Shown here: positions 59,563 through 64,000 of the stretch, in pieces
Numbering within the stretch: position 1 is the stretch's first letter
How the letters are laid out: every line of letters begins with the position of its first letter
NCBI GenBank assembly: GCA_033391075.1
Contig: JAWPMV010000001.1
Location: 1,736,001 to 1,800,000 of the forward strand
Source: Bacteroidia bacterium
GTDB taxonomy: Bacteria > Bacteroidota > Bacteroidia > J057
Direction of reading: 5' to 3'
DNA length: 64,000 nt
Notes under the pieces: generated by a model
Told to the model about the DNA's origin: nothing
Seen by the model: the letters and a program-made list of their open reading frames with translations, nothing else
Databases searched by the model: none
Position numbers and translations under genes: made by a program

Positions 59563-60927
59563 ATGGAAAGAAGAACTTTCCTTCAATCAACATCCGTCAT
59601 AGTCGCCGGATCCTTATTTACCACCTTATTTGCCTGCAAAGACAAGATTATGGAAGAAGTTGCTGCGGCCCGGACCAATTGGGCTGGGAATCTGACCTAT
59701 AGCACTGACAAACTGTATGAACCTTCAAATGAAGCTGAATTGCTGGAGCATTTGAAAAAAGTGGACCATAGCAAAGCTCTGGGTAGCTGCCACTCATTCA
59801 ATAAAGTAGCGGATAGCAGGTACAGCCAAATTTCCCTGGAGAAGATGGGAAAAGTCATGGAGATCAATGCGGCTGAAAGTACTGTAAGAGTTTCTGCCGG
59901 AATTCGATATGGAGAATTGGCCAAACACCTGCATGAAAATGGCTTTGCCTTACACAATCTTGCTTCTCTACCGCATATTTCCATTGCGGGTGCCTGTGCT
60001 ACGGCTACACATGGCTCAGGTGATTCCAATGGCAATCTCCCAAGTATCGTTCGTGAAGTTGAACTCATCAATGCTGCCGGAGAGAAAGTGATCCTGAAAA
60101 AAGGAATTGATCCCGATTTCGAAGGAGCAGTTGTGGGATTAGGTGCCCTGGGATTGATAACTCATCTGAAACTTGAGATTCAACCTGATTTTGAGGTAAG
60201 ACAAGACATTTACCTGGATTTGCCGATTGCTAGCATGGAGGAGCATTTTGATGAGATTTATGCGATGGGATATAGTGTGAGTTTGTTTACAGATTGGGTA
60301 AATGGGACCGTAAATCAGGTCTGGCTCAAGAATCGAGTAGGGGATGGAGAGCTGAATCTACCGGATGATCTCTTTGGTGCAAAAGCCGCTGATCGGAATG
60401 TTCATCCGATTTTAGAGATTTCTCCTGAGAATTGTACGGATCAGATGGGAGTTGCAGGACCCTGGCATGAGCGTTTGCCTCATTTTAAAATGGATTTTAC
60501 CCCGAGTAAGGGAGACGAACTACAGTCCGAGTTTTTTGTGCCAAGAATGTATGCGGTGGAGGCATTGAAGGCTGTTTATGCAATGGGAGAAAAGATATAC
60601 CCTGTCTTGCTAATCTCAGAAATCAGGAGCATAGCAGCGGATGATCTTTGGATGAGTCCTTGCTACCAGGAGGCCTGCATAGCGCTCCATTTTACCTGGA
60701 AGCCTCAGACAAAAGAAGTCATGGAACTCCTGCCTCAGCTTGAAGATGCTTTGCGACCCTATCGGGTGCGACCACATTGGGGCAAATTGTTTACGGTTTC
60801 TAAAGAGTATCTGGAAGGTATTTATACTAAAATGCGGGACTTCCGTGCGCTTATTGATAAACATGATCCGGATCGGAAATTCAGCAATGAGTTTTTGGAG
60901 AAGTATGTGTATGGGAGAGAGGTTTAA
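59563..60927 (+). CDS. Lipid-anchored FAD oxidase, alditol/xylitol oxidase-like
   Basis: A 454-residue flavoenzyme of the aldonolactone/alditol oxidase family (FAD_binding_4 plus ALO domain). The N-terminus has a Tat-like signal, RRTFLQ, with a possible lipid Cys25 (TTLFACKDK), so it should be exported already folded. His77 in GSCHSFNKVADS is at the position of the covalent FAD attachment in alditol oxidase. SLPHISIAGACATATHGSGD is the classic FAD loop, and the C-terminal RPHWGKLF is the active-site block of alditol and xylitol oxidases. It probably oxidises polyols with O2 to give H2O2, or passes electrons onward. It is divergent from the GNAT group. Confidence 0.9.
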   Translation: MERRTFLQSTSVIVAGSLFTTLFACKDKIMEEVAAARTNWAGNLTYSTDKLYEPSNEAELLEHLKKVDHSKALGSCHSFNKVADSRYSQISLEKMGKVMEINAAESTVRVSAGIRYGELAKHLHENGFALHNLASLPHISIAGACATATHGSGDSNGNLPSIVREVELINAAGEKVILKKGIDPDFEGAVVGLGALGLITHLKLEIQPDFEVRQDIYLDLPIASMEEHFDEIYAMGYSVSLFTDWVNGTVNQVWLKNRVGDGELNLPDDLFGAKAADRNVHPILEISPENCTDQMGVAGPWHERLPHFKMDFTPSKGDELQSEFFVPRMYAVEALKAVYAMGEKIYPVLLISEIRSIAADDLWMSPCYQEACIALHFTWKPQTKEVMELLPQLEDALRPYRVRPHWGKLFTVSKEYLEGIYTKMRDFRALIDKHDPDRKFSNEFLEKYVYGREV

Positions 60928-60944
60928 AATAAACTGACAATTAT

Positions 60945-61080
60945 CAATTGTCATCCAGACCCAAGTGGAGGGACCTCTATCATGCGCCTCTAATTCCCAT
61001 TTAATAAGATAAGCGAAAAGCTAAGGAAAGTATTTTAGGCCCCTCGACGGCGCTCGTGCTGCCACTTGTAGTTTAAGGAT
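60945..61080. repeat. Dispersed repeat element between alditol-oxidase-like and fRMsr genes
   Basis: Contains GTCATCCAGACCCAAGTGGA followed by GGGACCTCTATCATGCGCC, which resembles CACCCTGACCGAAGTGGAAG with GGCCTCCGA at about 50029-50057, and a second part CCCCTCGACGGCGCTCGTGC. This is the look of a genome-wide intergenic repeat; only two partial copies are in the window. Confidence 0.5.
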
Positions 61081-61084
61081 TATC

Positions 61085-61555
61085 CTAAAAATAAGTCATC
61101 ATTTCCTCCAAATATTTCTGATCCACTTCAGAAAAATCATCATATTCATCGCTATCTACGTCCAGAATGAGGGTGGTTTTTCCATCCACCACTTTAGGTA
61201 CTACAATTTCTGACTTGGAAAGGCTGCTACAGGCAATATGACCCGGGAAAGCATTTACATCTGGTACAATGAGGGTTTTCTGTTGGGATGCGCAGGCTCC
61301 ACAAACTCCTTTGCTCAGAGGAATACGGGTACAGGCTAAAGGTCCCTGAAAAGGCCCTAATACCAATTCTCCTTCCTGCATACGATAAAAGCCTACCCAA
61401 AAGAAATCAAAGGCTTCCTTTAGCATAGCACTCGCATTGGCCATATTGGCAATGGGATCACTTTCTACTTCAACTACAGCTTTGATTTGAGGGAGCAATT
61501 CCTGGTAACGTTCTTCACGCGTGAGGTTGGGAGTAAGGAGGATTGATTCTGCCAT
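61085..61555 (-). CDS. msrC: Free methionine-(R)-sulfoxide reductase (GAF domain)
   Basis: A 156-residue cytosolic GAF protein that reduces free methionine-R-sulfoxide with thioredoxin-type electrons. The three family cysteines are present with exact spacing: Cys75 (PLACTRIPL), Cys85 (GVCGACAS) and Cys109 (GHIACSS), 10 and 24 residues apart as in the yeast enzyme. FFWVGFYRM and PLSKGVCG are also typical, and the C-terminal LILDVDSDEYDDFSEVD matches the family end. It is a single gene on the minus strand, following the DUF2809 gene after 96 bases. It supports an oxidative-stress repair role. Confidence 0.93.
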   Translation of the reverse strand: MAESILLTPNLTREERYQELLPQIKAVVEVESDPIANMANASAMLKEAFDFFWVGFYRMQEGELVLGPFQGPLACTRIPLSKGVCGACASQQKTLIVPDVNAFPGHIACSSLSKSEIVVPKVVDGKTTLILDVDSDEYDDFSEVDQKYLEEMMTYF

Positions 61556-61651
61556 AAGCTGATTTAACGAAAGTGTCTTTTTTTAGTTGGGAGAGGATAG
61601 GGGAAAAGCTTGAATTGCAAGCTCGCCGACATCCATCACTTCCAGCTCGAA

Positions 61652-62026
61652 TTACAAATTTGAGTTTTTCCTTTCTACTATCAAAACCAAAAGAATCCCC
61701 AGGGTATAGGCCACCATATCCCCCCAACTGAAGGCATGTCCAAGAATAAGTTTGGCTGCCAGGCTTTCCTCCATTCCCAGCCAGCTAATCAGGCCGAGGG
61801 CTTGACTGAATTCTAGCAAGTAGGAGAAGATAAGCGTGCCAAATGCGGCTTGTTTAACAGATAAGCTTGTGAAGCTTTTTAAGAAGGTATAAATGAGAAT
61901 GACGGCCAAAAAGTCTCCTACATAGGGGCGAATAAAAGGATCGTTTAGAAAGGCGGCTATCAGTGCTTCTATGAGGAAAAGGAAACAAAAGGCAAGGAAA
62001 TATTTCTTGTTGAATGATAGGGACAT
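61652..62026 (-). CDS. DUF2809 membrane protein
   Basis: A 124-residue membrane protein with four predicted helices. Family blocks are NDPFIRPYVGDFLAVILIYT with Arg and the Gly-Asp pair, YLLEFSQALGLISWLG, and AKLILGHAFSWGDMVAYTLG. DUF2809 proteins have no known function. Its ATG immediately follows the U-tract of a terminator-like hairpin belonging to the upstream LytTR gene, as with the GNAT gene at 50532. Confidence 0.85.
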   Translation of the reverse strand: MSLSFNKKYFLAFCFLFLIEALIAAFLNDPFIRPYVGDFLAVILIYTFLKSFTSLSVKQAAFGTLIFSYLLEFSQALGLISWLGMEESLAAKLILGHAFSWGDMVAYTLGILLVLIVERKNSNL

Positions 62027-62053
62027 AAAAAAGGGGAAATCTGCGTTCCCTTT
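62027..62053 (-). terminator. Terminator-like hairpin abutting the DUF2809 start codon
   Basis: On the minus strand AAAGGGAA, a 7-base loop and TTCCCCTT (eight pairs, one G-U), then six T and at once the ATG at 62026. It is weaker than the 50540-50563 hairpin. Confidence 0.55.
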
Positions 62054-62147
62054 CCTAATTGCATATTTTATTTAAAAGCCCCAAATCATGATTCGCTTAT
62101 CTCCTAAAGCCAATGCAAAGGTTTTCTGTCTTTCCTGCACACTGGAT

Positions 62148-62864
62148 TTAATCCAGGAAATTTTTCCGTAAAAAATCCTGAAAAGCAGCTTGATACTGTT
62201 TGCTGACAGGAATGTAAATACTTCCCTCAAAAACGATGCGGTTTCGCTCAATGGTTTGTATCTGATCCTTTCGTACTATGTAAGACCTGTGAACCCGCAT
62301 AAACTCATCAGCTGGGAGTTTCTCTTCCAGCTTCTTCATGGACATAAGAGACATGATAGCTTTACCTTCTCTTAGATGAAAACGGAGGTATTCTCGCATT
62401 CCCTCTACATAACGGATATCAGCATAATTGACCCTGATGATTTTGTATTCAGATTTGATGAGTAAGAAATTATCTCCCTGTGTTGAAGCTGAATTCTTTT
62501 GCTGCTTTAAACTAATAATGGAATTAGCCTTGCTAGCAGCTTTTAGAAACCCAGAATAGCTAATCGGTTTCAATAAATAGTCAAGGGCGTCCACTTTAAA
62601 TCCTTCAATCGCATATTCACTATAAGCAGTAGTGAATATGACTTCTGGTCTTTGGGTCAGGGATTTTACAAAGTCCATTCCACTGAGGTCTGGCATATTT
62701 ATATCCACAAACATCAAATCGACTTCCTTATCCTGTAGGTAATTGGCCGCATCAATTGCACTTTCGAAGCTTGCATCCAATTGAAGAAAGGAGGTTTTCT
62801 CAATATATGCTTCCATCTGCCTGAGCGCCAGAGGTTCATCGTCTATGGTAATACAGTGGATCAT
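62148..62864 (-). CDS. LytTR-family response regulator (second pair)
   Basis: A 238-residue regulator. The receiver has ITIDDEPLAL, phospho-acceptor Asp54 (LMFVDINMPDLSG), Thr in VIFTTAYSEYA and Lys in YLLKPI. The LytTR DNA-binding domain (about 130-238) shows FLLIKSEYKIIRVNYADIRY, EFMRVHRSYIVRKDQIQTIE and IYIPVSKQYQAAF. It starts within the kinase stop codon (ATGA overlap). It is similar in build to the regulator at 23985 but not a close copy. Targets unknown. Confidence 0.93.
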   Translation of the reverse strand: MIHCITIDDEPLALRQMEAYIEKTSFLQLDASFESAIDAANYLQDKEVDLMFVDINMPDLSGMDFVKSLTQRPEVIFTTAYSEYAIEGFKVDALDYLLKPISYSGFLKAASKANSIISLKQQKNSASTQGDNFLLIKSEYKIIRVNYADIRYVEGMREYLRFHLREGKAIMSLMSMKKLEEKLPADEFMRVHRSYIVRKDQIQTIERNRIVFEGSIYIPVSKQYQAAFQDFLRKNFLD

Positions 62865-63955
62865 ATGGGGATCAATAGATTTACGGTATAAATATCTTCA
62901 TGATCATGTACATCCAGGATGTAATGCTTCGCATACAAAAGTTCGAGCCTTTTGCGTGTATTTTGTAAACCTATTCCCGAATAGTTTTCTTCTTGCGATT
63001 CCCGATGGTTGCTATTGCTAATCTCAAAGCTGAGGCTATTGGAGGTCCACTCCAGGCTAATGGAGATAAAGGAAGGATTTGAATAACTGATGCCGTATTT
63101 GAAGGCATTTTCAAGCATAGAGGTGAAAAGCAATGGAGGGATTTGTTTATCAGGGATTAGGTCTGGAATTTCAAGGAGGATATCCACTTTGCTGGGATAG
63201 CGAAGCTTCATCAGTTCCACATAGCTTTCGATAAATTCTACTTCCTTTCTAAGCGGTAAGAATTCCGCTTCAGAATCATAGAGCAAATGCCTCATCAGCC
63301 TGGATAATCGAATGATGGATTCCTTGGCTTCAGTCGTATCAATATCTATAAGGGCATGAATATTATTAAGGGTATTCATGAAGAAGTGTGGACTTACCTG
63401 ATTCCTGAGAAAAGCCAGCTGATTACTCACATTTTCTCGTTTTAATAAAGAATGCTCGCGTTCTTCGCGGGAAAGTTTAATGAAGGAATTCAGTCCGGTA
63501 TCTACCCCAATAATTAGTAAACACAAAAAGGAGGAGATTAGGTAACTAGGGAAGGGGCGATTGGGTCTTCCTGTTTGAAGAGGATTCCCAGGACCTTGTA
63601 ATGGAGGAGGCCCAGGAGGACGTTCATTTATCGTTTCAAATGGAGGGGGATTTAAATGTGCAGAAGGGCTTAAGAGGGATGTACCAAATGCAATCAATAC
63701 CACCAGCCCCAAAACAGCCAAAACATAAGACCATCTTCTTTGCTTAAAAAACAGTTTAGGCAAAAGAAGGAATCGATTGACCAGAAAGGCCAGAAAGAGC
63801 GAAATATTGGGCTTTGAAAGGGAAAGGGCTCTTTCCCAGCTAAGCCCCTCTTGAAAATCTGAAAATATAAAGGGCATAGAAAATATCCCTATCCAAAAAA
63901 TAGCGATAATAACATTCTCAATGTACTGGAGTCTATGTAGTTTAAACAAAGCCAT
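62861..63955 (-). CDS. LytS-type sensor histidine kinase (second pair)
   Basis: A 364-residue membrane kinase with four predicted helices (about 13-31, 49-69, 75-95, 138-157). Between helices 3 and 4 lies a proline-rich outside loop (about 98-137) with PPPFETINERPPGPPPLQGP. The phospho-acceptor is His190 in NQVSPHFFMNTLNNIHALID. The ATP site shows MLENAFKYGISYSN and YSGIGLQNTRKRLELLYAKH. It is complete, starting 45 bases from the window edge, and overlaps the regulator gene by 4 bases. The proline-rich loop is the only candidate sensor part. Confidence 0.92.
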   Translation of the reverse strand: MALFKLHRLQYIENVIIAIFWIGIFSMPFIFSDFQEGLSWERALSLSKPNISLFLAFLVNRFLLLPKLFFKQRRWSYVLAVLGLVVLIAFGTSLLSPSAHLNPPPFETINERPPGPPPLQGPGNPLQTGRPNRPFPSYLISSFLCLLIIGVDTGLNSFIKLSREEREHSLLKRENVSNQLAFLRNQVSPHFFMNTLNNIHALIDIDTTEAKESIIRLSRLMRHLLYDSEAEFLPLRKEVEFIESYVELMKLRYPSKVDILLEIPDLIPDKQIPPLLFTSMLENAFKYGISYSNPSFISISLEWTSNSLSFEISNSNHRESQEENYSGIGLQNTRKRLELLYAKHYILDVHDHEDIYTVNLLIPI

Positions 63956-64000
63956 GCCTGCAAGCTAATATACGACTTCTAGCAGTCCGCGAAGTTTCCT

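Overview
The window comes from a member of the Bacteroidota, most likely a marine or freshwater Saprospiria/Lewinella-like or Cytophaga-like heterotroph. The evidence is a SusC/SusD pair, an ECF sigma/FecR/TonB-receptor trio with an STN domain, two LytS/LytTR kinase-regulator pairs, a C-terminal sorting domain of the type IX secretion system (T9SS), and promoters of the TTTG-N18-21-TAnnTTTG type. Most genes lack a Shine-Dalgarno sequence. Species cannot be named from the sequence. I see no CRISPR array, prophage, complete insertion sequence or rRNA operon; one tRNA (Asp) is present.

Layout. 1-7620 (minus): a translationally coupled glycan operon with a glycosidase-glycosyltransferase fusion, an ABC exporter, two related glycosyltransferases and a pyruvyl transferase-like enzyme. 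7621-8609: an AT-rich gap and a decayed FG-GAP gene. 8710-14625: ion and stress physiology (NhaA, a DUF389 membrane protein, LdhA, a lipid-anchored cytochrome c, a broken and an intact universal stress protein). 14756-22821: a large propeller/toroid lipoprotein, a lone MlaF-like ATPase, a 996-residue cyclase-AAA-TPR signalling protein and a serine hydrolase. 23002-28355: a LytS/LytTR pair, an M14 peptidase, a possible 50-residue protein, an alginate-lyase-family lipoprotein, a LacI remnant and tRNA-Asp.

28587-37577 (minus): an outer-membrane uptake locus. A SusC-SusD-lipoprotein operon with strongly optimised codons ends at a clear terminator. It is followed by a second unit of mini-lipoprotein, SusD and lipoprotein paralogues that has no SusC. 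38085-43460: CCA-adding enzyme (probably leaderless), two secreted proteins, a nucleoside phosphorylase and a repeat lipoprotein with an exact 100-residue period. 43786-48081: TonB receptor, FecR and ECF sigma factor. 48483-54379: a T9SS cargo protein, a repeat-bearing gap, a GNAT, lipoproteins, an alanine symporter and an unclassified membrane protein. 54395-54945: a gap with three unlike repeat structures. 54946-63955: mainly metabolic genes (TfoX-like protein, class V aminotransferase, L,D-transpeptidase, DinB-like, GNAT, alditol-oxidase-like, free-Met-R-sulfoxide reductase, DUF2809), then a second LytS/LytTR pair.

How genes work together. The left operon probably builds, trims and exports a glycan or glycolipid. 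SusC/SusD and the FecR-controlled TonB receptor import substrates, and the sigma/anti-sigma pair senses receptor occupancy. The best candidates for something under-described are the GH-GT2 fusion operon, the SusC-less duplicated SusD unit with its mini-lipoprotein, the 100-residue repeat lipoprotein beside the FecR locus, the cyclase with two glutamines at its substrate-selection positions, and two genes whose start codons sit directly after a terminator U-tract.
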